The notes: generated by a model from the letters alone, not told the origin. Positions 1 to 9,637 are shown, counted from the stretch's first letter. The stretch is DNA of 64,000 nt from Acidobacteriota bacterium (GCA_028877275.1 JAPPFP010000006.1:512775-576774); one strand, 5' to 3'. Program-made: numbers and translations.

Positions 1-485
1 GCGAATGCCGCAACGGCGGGATGGTCGTAGTCGCGCAGGCGCACTCCGAGCCGATCCATGCGGCGGATCACGGTCCAGGCCAGGGGGCCGGAGGTGAGCA
101 GGGTGGCCTCTTTCTCCTGATCGTCGGCGAGGAGGATCTCGGTGACGCGTGATTCACCCAGGATGACATCGACTCCCGGTTCGGCCTTGAAGGTGACTGT
201 GCCGTCCTTGACCAGGAAGACTCCGAGCTTCGGCGGCGCCGAGTCTTCGGGCGCTACGAGGTCGTTGTCGGCCGCGGCGCCGAAGCTGTTGGGGCCTTCT
301 TCTAGCCAGAAGAGGCCCACCAGGTTCAACCAGCCCTCCGGGCCCTTGAGCGTCGCCACGCGCTGGCTACGCCACTCCGCCAGCGCGTGCTCGTAGCTGG
401 TCTGCGCCGAGCTCTGTGTAGTGGCCGTCAGGGCGAAGATCGCCGCGACGACGAACGCGGATCGGACGATTCGATGCGTCTCCAC
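1..485 (-). CDS. DUF1684 family protein, N-terminal part (runs off window)
   Basis: The reverse strand reads without a stop from a GTG at 485 to the window edge. Residues about 7-28 form a signal peptide (hydrophobic AFVVAAIFALTATT, then SSAQ). The mature part begins with YEHALAEWRSQRVATLKG, then GWLNLVGLFWLEEGPNSFG, which is the characteristic opening of DUF1684 proteins. The GTG is chosen because a run of AAAGGGGGG lies just upstream of it. DUF1684 proteins are secreted or periplasmic and have no established reaction, so no function is assigned. The gene is divergent from the PSD cytochrome gene at 604, with about 118 bases between them. The C-terminal half lies outside the window. Confidence 0.85.
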   Translation of the reverse strand, partial: METHRIVRSAFVVAAIFALTATTQSSAQTSYEHALAEWRSQRVATLKGPEGWLNLVGLFWLEEGPNSFGAAADNDLVAPEDSAPPKLGVFLVKDGTVTFKAEPGVDVILGESRVTEILLADDQEKEATLLTSGPLAWTVIRRMDRLGVRLRDYDHPAVAAF

Positions 486-603
486 GATCCCCCCTTTCGG
501 CAGGCATCCTATGGCCAGGCCCGGCCGGTGGCTTCCGCTAACGCTGTTACACTGGCGCTCGTCACGTCGTAGCAAGAACTGGTCTTCAGCCCGGGAGTTG
601 GAG

Positions 604-3036
604 ATGCATCAGCCACCACTGAGCCTCAGATGTCGCCAGCGGGCGATTCGTGTGGCTTTCGTGTGTGTCGGCTGGTGCCTGGCGGTCGTTGGAACCGCCG
701 CGGCCGGGCCGCCTGCGGCCCCGGCGGCCGCCCCGGCGTTCGATACCGAGGCACCGCACCGCGCCCTGATCTCGCGCCACTGCCTGGGTTGCCACAACGC
801 CCGGCTGAAGACGGCCGGGCTCGAGCTCGACGCCCTGGTCGAACAGCACGAGAACTCTGACCGTGCGACCTGGGAGAAGGTCGCCCGCAAGCTGCGCGCG
901 CGGCAGATGCCGCCGCCGGGCCGGCGCCGTCCGGACGAGAGTGCATATCGAGACGCCTTGGCCTCGCTCGAGGGCGAGCTTGACCGGATCGCCGCCGACC
1001 AGCCCGATCCGGGCCGCACGGAGACGTTCCGCCGGCTGAACCGCACCGAGTACCACAACGCGGTGCGGGACCTGCTCGCGCTGGAGGTAGACGTCGCCTC
1101 GTTGCTGCCGGCGGACTCGGGCAGTTTCGGGTTCGACAACGTGACGGTCGGCGACCTCTCGCCGACCCTGCTGGAGCGGTACGTCGGCGCGGCGGAGAAG
1201 ATCAGCCGGCTGGCGGTCGGCCGCTCATACGCCGAACCGGTCGGCATCACGTTCCGGACGGATCCCGATCTGACCCAGGAGAAGCACGTCGAGGGTCTGC
1301 CGATCGGCACCCGGGGCGGTCTGCTCGCGACCTGGAACTTCCCGGCTGATGGGGTCTACGAGTTCTCGATCCGTCTCGCCCGCGACCGCAACGAGCACGT
1401 CGAGGGTCTGCGCGAGCCGCACGAGCTGGAACTCCTGATCGACAGGGAGCACATCCAGTCGTTCACGGTTCAGCCGCCGGACCTGATGAGCGACGTGGCG
1501 CTGAACTACCAGCCGTCGCAGGACGACGTCGACGATCACCTGATCGTGCGTGTACCGGTCACGGCGGGACCGCACGACATCGGAGTCACCTTCCCGGCCC
1601 GGCCGTGGGTGCTGCTCGAGACGGCCCGGCAGCCCTACGAGTCGCACTTCAACTACTACCGCCACCCCCGGGTGCAGCCGGCCATCTTCTCGGTCTCGAT
1701 CGTCGGGCCGTACCTGCCGCTCGGCGCCGGCGACACGCCGAGCCGGCAGCGGATCTTCGTCTGCCAGCCTGAGACGGCGGCGACGGAGGACGGCTGCGCG
1801 AAGAAGATCCTGACCAACGTGATGCGCCGCGCGTACCGCCGGCCGGTGACCGGCGAGGACGTACGCGGACCGTTCGCGCTTTACGAGCAGGCGAAGGTCG
1901 AGCAAGGGTTTGAGGCGGGTATCGAAATGGGACTGGCTGCGGTTCTGGTCAGCCCTGAGTTCCTGTTCCGCATCGAACGGGATCCGGCGGGCGTGGAAGC
2001 CGGGGCGCCGTACCGCGTGAGCGACGTGGAGCTCGCGTCGCGGCTCGCCTTCTTCCTGTGGAGCAGCATCCCCGACGACGAACTGCTGGAGCTCGCGTCG
2101 GCCGGCCGACTGAGCGAGCCGGACGTGCTCGAGCGGCAGGTCGAGCGCATGCTCGCCGACCCGCGGGCGGAGAACCTGGTGACGAACTTCGCCGCCCAGT
2201 GGCTCCATCTACGCAATCTGGACGGAGTCACCCCCGACAAGCGCCTGTTCCCTGACTTCGACGACAACCTCCGGCAGGCCATGCGCCGCGAGACGGAACT
2301 GTTCGTCGGCAGCATCCTGCGGGAGGACCGCAGCGCCCTCGATCTCGTGCGCGCGGACTACACGTTCCTCAACGAGCGGCTGGCCAAGCACTACGGCATT
2401 CCGCACGTGTACGGCAGCCGCTTCCGGCGGGTGGATCTCGACGACGACAGCGTGCGCGGCGGACTGCTGCGCCACGGCAGCATCCTGACCGTGACCTCCT
2501 TCGCCACGCGTACGTCACCGGTGGTGCGCGGCAACTGGGTGCTGGGCAACCTGCTCGGGGTGCCACCGCCGCCACCACCGCCCGACGTGCCCGATCTGCC
2601 GGAAGCGAAGATCGTCGCCAAGGAACTGCCGATGCGTGAACGCCTGTCGGCCCACCGCGACAACCCGGCCTGCTCCGGCTGCCATCGTCTGATGGATCCC
2701 GTCGGCTTCGCGCTCGAGAACTACGACGCGATCGGCCGCTGGCGGACGGTCGACGCGGGCTTCCCGATCGACGCTTCCGGCGAGCTGTGGGACGGTACCG
2801 CCCTGGGCGGCGTCAGGGAACTCGAGTCGGCAATGCTGGCGCGGCCCGAACTGTTCCTGACCACCCTGACCGAGAAACTGCTTGTGTTCGGCACCGGCCG
2901 CGGCGTGACCGCGACCGACGCCCCCGCGGTGCGCGCGATCCTGCGCAGGGCGGAGGCCGACGACTACCGCCTGTCGTCCCTGATTCAGGCGGTCGTCGCT
3001 AGCGACCCCTTCCAGATGAGGAGAGCATCGTCATGA
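604..3036 (+). CDS. PSD-type cytochrome c-like secreted protein (DUF1587/1595/1592/1588/1585), copy 1
   Basis: An 810-residue exported protein. The signal peptide is residues about 12-34 (AIRVAFVCVGWCLAVVGTAAA). A first haem-type CLGCH motif sits at 60-64 (PSCyt1-like), followed by the DUF1587 motif FRRLNRTEYHNAVRDLL, then DUF1595/1592 segments and a second CSGCH at about 690 in the DUF1588 signature HRLMDPVGFALENYD, with DUF1585 at the end. The reading frame stays open upstream to 421, but ATG 604 has GGAG at correct spacing and directly precedes the signal peptide. The stop overlaps the start of the next gene (ATGA), implying translational coupling. These proteins are thought to be periplasmic or surface redox proteins; the electron donor is unknown. 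This copy lacks the extended middle region seen in the copies at 23649 and 56398. Confidence 0.9.
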   Translation: MHQPPLSLRCRQRAIRVAFVCVGWCLAVVGTAAAGPPAAPAAAPAFDTEAPHRALISRHCLGCHNARLKTAGLELDALVEQHENSDRATWEKVARKLRARQMPPPGRRRPDESAYRDALASLEGELDRIAADQPDPGRTETFRRLNRTEYHNAVRDLLALEVDVASLLPADSGSFGFDNVTVGDLSPTLLERYVGAAEKISRLAVGRSYAEPVGITFRTDPDLTQEKHVEGLPIGTRGGLLATWNFPADGVYEFSIRLARDRNEHVEGLREPHELELLIDREHIQSFTVQPPDLMSDVALNYQPSQDDVDDHLIVRVPVTAGPHDIGVTFPARPWVLLETARQPYESHFNYYRHPRVQPAIFSVSIVGPYLPLGAGDTPSRQRIFVCQPETAATEDGCAKKILTNVMRRAYRRPVTGEDVRGPFALYEQAKVEQGFEAGIEMGLAAVLVSPEFLFRIERDPAGVEAGAPYRVSDVELASRLAFFLWSSIPDDELLELASAGRLSEPDVLERQVERMLADPRAENLVTNFAAQWLHLRNLDGVTPDKRLFPDFDDNLRQAMRRETELFVGSILREDRSALDLVRADYTFLNERLAKHYGIPHVYGSRFRRVDLDDDSVRGGLLRHGSILTVTSFATRTSPVVRGNWVLGNLLGVPPPPPPPDVPDLPEAKIVAKELPMRERLSAHRDNPACSGCHRLMDPVGFALENYDAIGRWRTVDAGFPIDASGELWDGTALGGVRELESAMLARPELFLTTLTEKLLVFGTGRGVTATDAPAVRAILRRAEADDYRLSSLIQAVVASDPFQMRRASS

Positions 3037-4385
3037 TCCTGACCAAGAAGTCGCTCCCGCGAAGGACCTTCCTGCGCGGAATGGGCGCGGCGATCGCGCT
3101 GCCCCTGCTCGACGCGATGGTGCCGTCGATGACCGCCTGGGCCAAGACGGCGGCCAAGCCGGTGCGGCGCCTGGGTTTCGTCTACATCCCGATGGGCTCC
3201 GACATCACGCGCTGGCGTCCGGCCGGTGGCAGCGGGGCGCTCGGTGACCTCTCGCCGTCGCTGAGTCCGCTGGAGGGCTTCAGGAAGCAGATCTCGGTGA
3301 TCAGCAACCTGGAACTGAAGAACGCCTATCCCGGGACCCACGCCACGTCGAACGCGGCCTTCCTGAGCGCGGCGAAGGCGAAGTGGACGGAGAGCACGGA
3401 CTACTACCTCGGTACGACGGTCGATCAGATCGCGGCGCAGCAGATCGGCCAGGAGACCCAGTTGCCTTCGCTCGAGCTGGCGATGGACCTGATGGACATG
3501 GTCGGCCAGTGCGACAACGGCTACGCCTGCGTGTACCAGAACAACCTCTCCTGGTCGTCGCCGACGACGCCGCTGCCGGCCGAGGCTCATCCGCGGATCG
3601 TGTTCGAGCGGCTTTTCGGCGAGGGCGGCACGGCGGCCGAGCGGCGCGAGGGGCTGAAGCGCAAGGCCAGTCTGCTCGACTGGGTTCACGAGGACATCAC
3701 GCGGCTCCAGGGCATGCTGGGCCCCGGCGATCGGGTCAAGGTCAGCGAGTACCTCGACTCGGTTCGCGAAGTCGAGCGGCGCATCCAGAAGGCGGAAGCC
3801 CAGTCCGACGAAGGCGCTCTGCCCGATGTCGACCGCCCGGCCGGCGTGCCCGCCGCCTACGCCGACCACGCCCGGCTGATGTTCGATCTCCAGGTGCTGG
3901 CGCTGCAGGCCGACGTGACCCGGGTCATCACCTTCCAGCTCGCCCGCGAGTCGAGCAACCGGACCTACCCCGAGATCGGCGTACCCGATCCGCACCATCC
4001 GACTTCCCACCACGGCAACGATCCCGAAAAGGTGGCGAAGCTGGCGAAGATCAACCAGTTCCACGTCTCGCTGTTCGCGTACTTCCTGGAGAAGCTCGCG
4101 GCGGTGCCGGAGGGCGACGGCAACCTGCTCGACAACTCGCTCTACCTCTACGGCAGCGGGATGGGCAACCCGAACGTCCACGACCACGTGGACCTGCCGA
4201 TCGTCGTCGCCGGCGGCGGAGGAGGAACCGTCCGCGGCGGCCAGCACATCGTCTACGACGAACCCGCTCCGATGGCCAACCTCCACCTGACGCTGCTCGA
4301 CAGCGTCGGCGTGCGGCTCGACTCCTTCGCGGACAGCACCGGCCGGATCGACACGTTGGCCGAACCGGTCCACCTGGCGGGCTGA
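3033..4385 (+). CDS. DUF1552 (HXXSHH) Tat-exported protein, copy 1
   Basis: A 450-residue protein with a twin-arginine signal (LPRRTFLRGMGAAIALPLLDAM, residues about 9-30), so it is probably exported folded, with a bound cofactor or metal. The family signature HXXSHH is present as HHPTSHH at residues 321-327. It overlaps the preceding PSD gene by four bases (ATGA), the usual pairing for DUF1552. DUF1552 proteins resemble the sulfatase/alkaline-phosphatase-like DUF1501 group at the fold level, but no reaction has been shown. A role as partner or maturation factor of the PSD cytochrome is inference from the constant gene pairing, which occurs three times in this window. Confidence 0.9.
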   Translation: MILTKKSLPRRTFLRGMGAAIALPLLDAMVPSMTAWAKTAAKPVRRLGFVYIPMGSDITRWRPAGGSGALGDLSPSLSPLEGFRKQISVISNLELKNAYPGTHATSNAAFLSAAKAKWTESTDYYLGTTVDQIAAQQIGQETQLPSLELAMDLMDMVGQCDNGYACVYQNNLSWSSPTTPLPAEAHPRIVFERLFGEGGTAAERREGLKRKASLLDWVHEDITRLQGMLGPGDRVKVSEYLDSVREVERRIQKAEAQSDEGALPDVDRPAGVPAAYADHARLMFDLQVLALQADVTRVITFQLARESSNRTYPEIGVPDPHHPTSHHGNDPEKVAKLAKINQFHVSLFAYFLEKLAAVPEGDGNLLDNSLYLYGSGMGNPNVHDHVDLPIVVAGGGGGTVRGGQHIVYDEPAPMANLHLTLLDSVGVRLDSFADSTGRIDTLAEPVHLAG

Positions 4386-4399
4386 GGGACGGTGGTGAG

Positions 4400-6055
4400 T
4401 TGAGTAGCTCCAAGCCACGTTCCGCTACTGGGTGCGCGGACCTTCTGGTCCGCATCCGGCCGATAGGCCGGAATCTGCTCTGGATCACCGTTCTGACGTT
4501 CTTGCTGGCCGCCCCGGTCGCCGCCACGACCAATGCCCCCCTCGCCGACGCGGCCGAACACCTCGACACCGCCACGATCGAGCGCCTCCTCGCGGCCTCG
4601 CCGGCCGCCGACGAGATCAACGCCGCCCAGGTCGACGGCATGACGGCCCTCCACTGGGCGGTCTACCACGATCGCGGCGACCTCGTCCGCCGCCTGCTCG
4701 ACGCCGGCGCCGACGTCTCCGCCGCGAACCGCTACGGCGTCGTCGCGCTGTCCCTCGCCTGCGCCAACGGCAACTTCGAGATCGTCGAAGCGCTCCTGGC
4801 TACGGGCGCTGATCCCAACGCCGTGCTCGCAGGCGGCGAGACGGTGTTCATGACCGCGGCGCGGACCGGCCGGATCGAGGTGGTCGAAGAGCTCTACGAG
4901 GCCGGCGCCGACGTCCACTTCCGCGAACCGAAGCGTGGCCAGACGGCGCTCATGTGGGCGGCCGCCGAGGGCAACCTGGAGGTCGTCGAACTGCTGCTCG
5001 AGGTCGGCGCGGACCCCAACGCGACCCTGGACTCCGGCTTCACGCCGCTCCTGTTCGCGGTCCGCGAAGGACGAATCGGCGTGATGGAGGCGCTGCTCCG
5101 GGCGGGCGTCGACGTGAACGCGCCGACACCGGGCAAGGCGGTGAAGCGGGATCGACCGCTGCCGGGCGGTCGCTCCGTTCGCCCCGGATCGACGCCGCTG
5201 CTTGTCGCGGTGACGAACGGCCACTTCGAACTCGCGGCGCGGCTGCTCGACGCGGGCGCCGATCCGAATGCGGCCCATTCCGGGTACACGGCGCTCCACA
5301 TGCTGGCCCGGGTGCGCAAACCGGGCGCCGGCGACAACAACCCGCGGCCGGACGGTTCGGGATCCATGGACGGCCTGGACTTCGTTCGCGACGTGGTCGG
5401 CCACGGCGCTGATCTCGAGGCCCGGATGAGGGTGAGGGCTCGCCTGAACAACACGAGCTACAACGAACTGGGGGCGACACCGTTCGTGCTCGCGGCGCTC
5501 GTCGCTGACGCCGACCTGATGCGGACGTTTGCCGACCTCGGCGCCGATCCGCTGACCCGAACCGACGACGGCTCGACGGCATTGATGGCCGCCGCGGGTC
5601 TTGGCACGCGGTCGCCCGGTGAGGACGCCGGCACCGAGGAAGAGGTGCTCGAGGCCGTGCAGCTCGCACTCGATCTCGGTGCTGACGTCAACGCGGTCAA
5701 CGACAACGGCGAAACGCCGATGCACGGCGCGGCGTACAAGAACCTGCCGCGCGTCGTCCACCTGCTGGCCGACGGCGGCGCCGACATCGAGGTCTGGAAC
5801 CAGCGCAACAAGTACGGCTGGACCCCATTGACGATCGCGCGCGGCTATCGCTTCGGCAACTTCAAACCGTCACCGGTCACCGTCGCAGCGATCGAGACGA
5901 TCATGCTCGCCGAAGGAGTGCGTCCGCCGACCGAAGAGGAAGAGGACGCCAAGGCGGTTGACATCTACGCCAAGCCGGCGCCGAAGCCACCGGAGCCCGA
6001 ACCGCCGGAGTCGACGCCGAAGAAGGACGAAGCGAAGAAGCCTCCGGCGAACTGA
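4400..6055 (+). CDS. Secreted ankyrin-repeat protein
   Basis: About 551 residues from a TTG at 4400 (GGTGG upstream). The open frame extends far back inside the DUF1552 gene, but that part is a shadow. A signal peptide (RNLLWITVLTFLLAAPVAATT) is followed by roughly nine ankyrin repeats with clear consensus pieces: DGMTALHWAVYHDRGDLVRRLLDAGADV, GQTALMWAAAEGNLEVVELLLEVGADPNA, TPLLVAVTNGHFELAARLLDAGADPNA and NGETPMHGAAYKNLPRVVHLLADGGADIE. The C-terminus is a charged Pro/Lys/Glu tail. It probably mediates protein-protein contacts in the periplasm or at the surface. It lies 14 bases after DUF1552, so it is likely in the same operon and may scaffold the PSD/DUF1552 proteins (inference). The start codon is uncertain. 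Confidence 0.82.
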   Translation: MSSSKPRSATGCADLLVRIRPIGRNLLWITVLTFLLAAPVAATTNAPLADAAEHLDTATIERLLAASPAADEINAAQVDGMTALHWAVYHDRGDLVRRLLDAGADVSAANRYGVVALSLACANGNFEIVEALLATGADPNAVLAGGETVFMTAARTGRIEVVEELYEAGADVHFREPKRGQTALMWAAAEGNLEVVELLLEVGADPNATLDSGFTPLLFAVREGRIGVMEALLRAGVDVNAPTPGKAVKRDRPLPGGRSVRPGSTPLLVAVTNGHFELAARLLDAGADPNAAHSGYTALHMLARVRKPGAGDNNPRPDGSGSMDGLDFVRDVVGHGADLEARMRVRARLNNTSYNELGATPFVLAALVADADLMRTFADLGADPLTRTDDGSTALMAAAGLGTRSPGEDAGTEEEVLEAVQLALDLGADVNAVNDNGETPMHGAAYKNLPRVVHLLADGGADIEVWNQRNKYGWTPLTIARGYRFGNFKPSPVTVAAIETIMLAEGVRPPTEEEEDAKAVDIYAKPAPKPPEPEPPESTPKKDEAKKPPAN

Positions 6056-6065
6056 GCAGTCTCCC

Positions 6066-7073
6066 TTGCGACTGATCGCACTCCCGTTCGCCGGTGTTGC
6101 CCTTCTCGTCTGCACCGTCGTCCTCCCGGCCCAGGAACCTCCGCGACCCGTTCGCAACGACATCGCCCGGGCTGGTGAGGAGTTCCTGGTCCTCCGCCAC
6201 CAGAAGCTCCAGAAAGGCGCCCACGAGCGCTTCTTCGAGTTGAGCCGCGATGGTGTCTGGCCGCTCTTCGAGAAGATCGGCAGTCGGGTCGTCGGACAGT
6301 GGCAGGTGGTTCACCCGGATGGCGGCGGCAGCGCCGACTTCGACGAGGGCTACCGCCTTGCCCGCTATCGCAGCTACAACCACTGGGCCGCCACCCGCGC
6401 GTCTGATCGGCTGGGCGGTAACGGCGAGGACTGGCAGGCCTTCCGCGAGGCGCTTGCCGCCAGACGCCAGTTGGAGCTGGGGTCGGACGGTCCGATCTAC
6501 CTCGTCGGGGACATGGCGCCCGGCGGGCCGTACTACATGCCCGGTCTCGACGAGGAGTACGAGATTGCCGAGCCCGAAGGTGAGCCGGATGCCCGCGCCG
6601 AACTCCCGGTGAGGAGCGCCCGAGCCCGGCGGGGCGAGGAGATCATCACGCTGCGCTACTTCCGCATCCGCAAGGGGACCTTCGAGGAGTTCAGTCGGCT
6701 GAGCCGGGAAGGCATCTGGCCGTACTTCGAGAAGAACGGTGCGCGGATCGTGGGGCAATGGCGCCGGGTCTATCCGACGCCGGAGGGGCTCGATCGCAGT
6801 GGAACCGAAGTCGGTGCAACGGAGAGCCCCGACTTCGACGAGGTCTACATGATGGCGCGCTACGCCAGCTACGAGCACTGGCGGGCGACGAGACCCGCCG
6901 TCATGACGCGTCTGGGCGGCAACGGCCCGGACTACGAGGCATGCGTCGAAGCGCTGGAACGCCGGCGCAACCTCACGCTCGACACGTCGGTGCGGTTCCT
7001 GCGCGGGCACTTCTACGGCAGCCCGCCGGTGTACCTTCCGCCGCTTGACGAAACGTACCGCCGCGTCCGCTAG
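6066..7073 (+). CDS. Secreted protein with two NIPSNAP-like repeats
   Basis: About 335 residues from TTG 6066, the codon that precedes a signal peptide (LRLIALPFAGVALLVCTVVLPAQ). The ATG at 5958 would overlap the ankyrin gene and give a basic leader, so it is rejected. The mature protein has two copies of a dimeric alpha/beta barrel-like unit: FLVLRHQKLQKGAHERFFELSRDGVWPLFEKIGSRVVGQW and ITLRYFRIRKGTFEEFSRLSREGIWPYFEKNGARIVGQW. Each continues to FDEGYRLARYRSYNHW or FDEVYMMARYASYEHW. This matches NIPSNAP-type repeats in layout. No enzymatic activity is known. It is the last gene of the PSD1 cluster, 10 bases after the ankyrin gene. Confidence 0.72.
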   Translation: MRLIALPFAGVALLVCTVVLPAQEPPRPVRNDIARAGEEFLVLRHQKLQKGAHERFFELSRDGVWPLFEKIGSRVVGQWQVVHPDGGGSADFDEGYRLARYRSYNHWAATRASDRLGGNGEDWQAFREALAARRQLELGSDGPIYLVGDMAPGGPYYMPGLDEEYEIAEPEGEPDARAELPVRSARARRGEEIITLRYFRIRKGTFEEFSRLSREGIWPYFEKNGARIVGQWRRVYPTPEGLDRSGTEVGATESPDFDEVYMMARYASYEHWRATRPAVMTRLGGNGPDYEACVEALERRRNLTLDTSVRFLRGHFYGSPPVYLPPLDETYRRVR

Positions 7074-7196
7074 CGAGGGAATTCGAGTCAAGAGCAAGAA
7101 TCGAGGTGCAACGCTGCGCCGGTCATACGAGGATTCTCTGCGCGGCACGTAGCTGCGGTCGCTACTCGGTGACGGAGTACCGGAGGGAGGATGCGT

Positions 7197-8102
7197 ATGG
7201 CCGAATCTGTAGAGAACCGAACCCCGATGACGGGCGGCCGCCGTTCCCGGCCGAACGAACGGCCTCTCGCTGAACGGCATGCGGAGGTCGTGGCAGCGGC
7301 CTGCCGCGCGATCGAGGCGGCGGTGGAGCCCCCGGACCTCGACGCGCTGGCCCAGGGGGCCGGCATGAGCCGGTTCCACTTCCACCGGGTCTTCAAGAGA
7401 GTCACGGGCGTCACGCCGCGGGCATACATCGCCGGTCATCGGGGGGATCGGGTTCGCGAGGCGCTCCAGACCTCCCGAACCGTGACTGACGCGATCTACG
7501 ACGCCGGCTTCAACTCGAGCGGCCGGTTCTACGCGGCGTCGTCCGAGATGCTCGGCATGGCGCCCTCGACGTTCCGGCGCGGCGGCGGCGGAGAGACGAT
7601 CCGGTTCGCGGTGGGCGAGTGCTCCCTGGGCTCGATTCTCGTGGCGGCGACGGAGAAGGGAATCTGCAGCATCCTGCTCGGCGACGAGCCTGACAGGCTG
7701 GTGCGGGAGCTGGAGGACCGTTTCCCGAAGGCGGAACTTGCCGGTGGCGAGCCGGAGTTCGAGTCGTTGGTGGCGCGGGTCGTCGGCCTGGTCGAAGCAC
7801 CGGCCCTCGGCCACGACCTGCCGCTCGACATCCGCGGCACGGCCTTCCAGCAGCGAGTCTGGCAGGCGCTCCGGGAGATCCCGGCCGGCGAGACCGCGAG
7901 CTACAGCGGGCTCGCCGCCGCGGTCGGATCGCCGAGAGCTTCCCGGGCAGTAGCGAGCGCATGCGCCGCCAACCCGCTCGCCATAGCGATTCCCTGCCAC
8001 CGGGTGGTTCGCAGCGACGGCGCGGTCGGTGGCTACCGCTGGGGAGTGGAGCGGAAGCAGACCCTCCTAGCCCGTGAGGCCTCCCGCGCTGTAGTTGAAT
8101 GA
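7197..8102 (+). CDS. AraC-HTH / O6-methylguanine-DNA methyltransferase fusion (Ada-like without N-Ada domain)
   Basis: A 301-residue protein. ATG 7197 is preferred over 7191 because GGAGGGAGG ends six bases before 7197 but abuts 7191. Residues about 25-115 form an AraC-type helix-turn-helix (LAQGAGMSRFHFHRVFKRVTGVTPRAYI). Residues about 210-298 are the methyltransferase domain with the acceptor cysteine in IPCHRVV (C267) and the downstream GGYRWGVERKQTLL. The zinc-binding phosphotriester sensor domain of E. coli Ada is absent. The protein should repair O6-alkylguanine and bind DNA, but the classical methyl-phosphotriester activation switch is missing. It is monocistronic by spacing (117 bases upstream free, 46 downstream). 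Confidence 0.9.
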   Translation: MAESVENRTPMTGGRRSRPNERPLAERHAEVVAAACRAIEAAVEPPDLDALAQGAGMSRFHFHRVFKRVTGVTPRAYIAGHRGDRVREALQTSRTVTDAIYDAGFNSSGRFYAASSEMLGMAPSTFRRGGGGETIRFAVGECSLGSILVAATEKGICSILLGDEPDRLVRELEDRFPKAELAGGEPEFESLVARVVGLVEAPALGHDLPLDIRGTAFQQRVWQALREIPAGETASYSGLAAAVGSPRASRAVASACAANPLAIAIPCHRVVRSDGAVGGYRWGVERKQTLLAREASRAVVE

Positions 8103-8148
8103 ACCGGCGGTGGCCTGACAAAGAGCGACGCCTCGAGCATTCTTTCCG

Positions 8149-9558
8149 ATGACCAAAATGAACACCAATCCGAACGGTTCGCTGTTTCCCGACCATGATT
8201 CCCTGACGGCAGCAGACCACAGGCTCACCGAGCGCCTTGGCGCGGCGCGACGTCTCATGCCGTCGCGCGACGTAGTTCCCGGCGGCCCGTCCGGCGTGTG
8301 GCTCCGGGAACTGCGAAGCATGGAATTCGACCAGCCCAAGGAGCTGGCGGGACTAGTGGAATGGGTGATCGAGGGGCTCGAAACCGGCACGGTACACGTG
8401 ACGCATCCGGGCTATCTTGGCTTGTTCAACCCTGCGCCGACGTTTGCCGCCGAGTGCGCCGACCGCATTGTCTCCGTATTCAACCCCCAGATCTGCGTCC
8501 ATTCGCATGCGCCGGCGGCGGTCGAGATCGAACTGCACGTGATCCGGGAAGTAGCACGCAGGGCCGGCATGCCGGATGGCTCGGGCGGACACTTCACAAG
8601 CGGTGGATCGGAAGCGAACTTCACGGGAATGCTCTGCGCTCTGCAAGCAGGATCCCCGGCGTACGGTGATGATGGCTTGTGTGCATTCGCCCATCCGCCG
8701 TGCATTTTTGTGTCGGAGGAGAGCCATTTGGCATGGCTGAAGATCGCTCACGCCGCGGGCGTCGGGCGCAACGCGGTCCGGCTGATTCAGACCGATGGGC
8801 GCGGACGCATGGACCCCGAGGCGTTGACCGAAACGATCGAAACTGACGTCCGCAGTGGCAACATGCCTGTCATGATAGCGGCGACGGCTGGCACGACCAA
8901 CGCGGGGATGGTCGATCCGTTGACCCAGTGCGGCGAAATAGCCAGAAAGCACGGCATGTGGTTCCACGTCGACGCGGCATGGGGTGGTGCGCTGATCGCC
9001 AGAGATACTGGCGTTCTCAGGGGCATCGAACAAGCGGACTCGATCACGATTGACGCCCACAAGTGGTTCGCAACGACCATGGGGGCGGGCATGTTCCTGA
9101 CCTCCAGACCGGATCTCGCCGCTCAGGTCTTCCGCATAGATGCGAGCTACATGCCCAGGAGCGACACGGCCAAGGACTTCTATGTCAATTCCAACCAGTG
9201 GTCGCGACGGTTCGTCGGACTGCGGATGTTTCTTGCACTCGGAACAGCAGGATGGATGGGATACGCGGACCATGTAGAGCGCGCCATTCGATTGGCGGAC
9301 AGACTCGCATGGCTGTTGCAGCACGAAGGTTGGTCGCTCGTGAACCACTCTCCCATGGCCGTTGCATGCCTCGTGCCACCCGAAGGCCATGAAGCCGTTC
9401 GAAACTACGTCGATGCCGTTCGCAGCGACGGCCGGTTCTGGGTGTCAACTGCAATCTTCGAAGGCAAGCCGGTGCTGCGAGCCTGCATAACCAACGGGCG
9501 AACGAGCGAACGCGATATCGATGCACTCGTCGAAGTTCTGGCCTCCGTCCGGGTTTGA
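8149..9558 (+). CDS. PLP-dependent group II amino-acid decarboxylase-like protein (first copy)
   Basis: 469 residues. The PLP lysine lies in SITIDAHKWFATTMGAG (K305), and the cofactor-ring residues in FHVDAAWGGALI and HFTSGGSEANFTGML fit the glutamate/aromatic amino-acid/tyrosine decarboxylase superfamily. The substrate cannot be read from sequence. The Shine-Dalgarno is poor; ATG 8149 and ATG 8158 are both possible. Base use is less GC-rich here than in the flanking PSD and sulfatase genes, and together with the thioesterase that follows it may be a transferred segment (weak inference). A second, distantly related decarboxylase lies at 46921-48336. Confidence 0.85.
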   Translation: MTKMNTNPNGSLFPDHDSLTAADHRLTERLGAARRLMPSRDVVPGGPSGVWLRELRSMEFDQPKELAGLVEWVIEGLETGTVHVTHPGYLGLFNPAPTFAAECADRIVSVFNPQICVHSHAPAAVEIELHVIREVARRAGMPDGSGGHFTSGGSEANFTGMLCALQAGSPAYGDDGLCAFAHPPCIFVSEESHLAWLKIAHAAGVGRNAVRLIQTDGRGRMDPEALTETIETDVRSGNMPVMIAATAGTTNAGMVDPLTQCGEIARKHGMWFHVDAAWGGALIARDTGVLRGIEQADSITIDAHKWFATTMGAGMFLTSRPDLAAQVFRIDASYMPRSDTAKDFYVNSNQWSRRFVGLRMFLALGTAGWMGYADHVERAIRLADRLAWLLQHEGWSLVNHSPMAVACLVPPEGHEAVRNYVDAVRSDGRFWVSTAIFEGKPVLRACITNGRTSERDIDALVEVLASVRV

Positions 9559-9637
9559 TCACGACACCAGCGCCCCGTTTCGATAGAGCCCGCAGAGTCT
9601 TAGAGTCCGAGAACTCCCAGGCTAGGAGGAGAAGCTC

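Noticed and set aside
5901..8000. Minus-strand 699-codon open frame
   Set aside because: It runs antisense to the ankyrin end, NIPSNAP and Ada-like genes, all of which have strong family motifs; the translation is compositionally biased.
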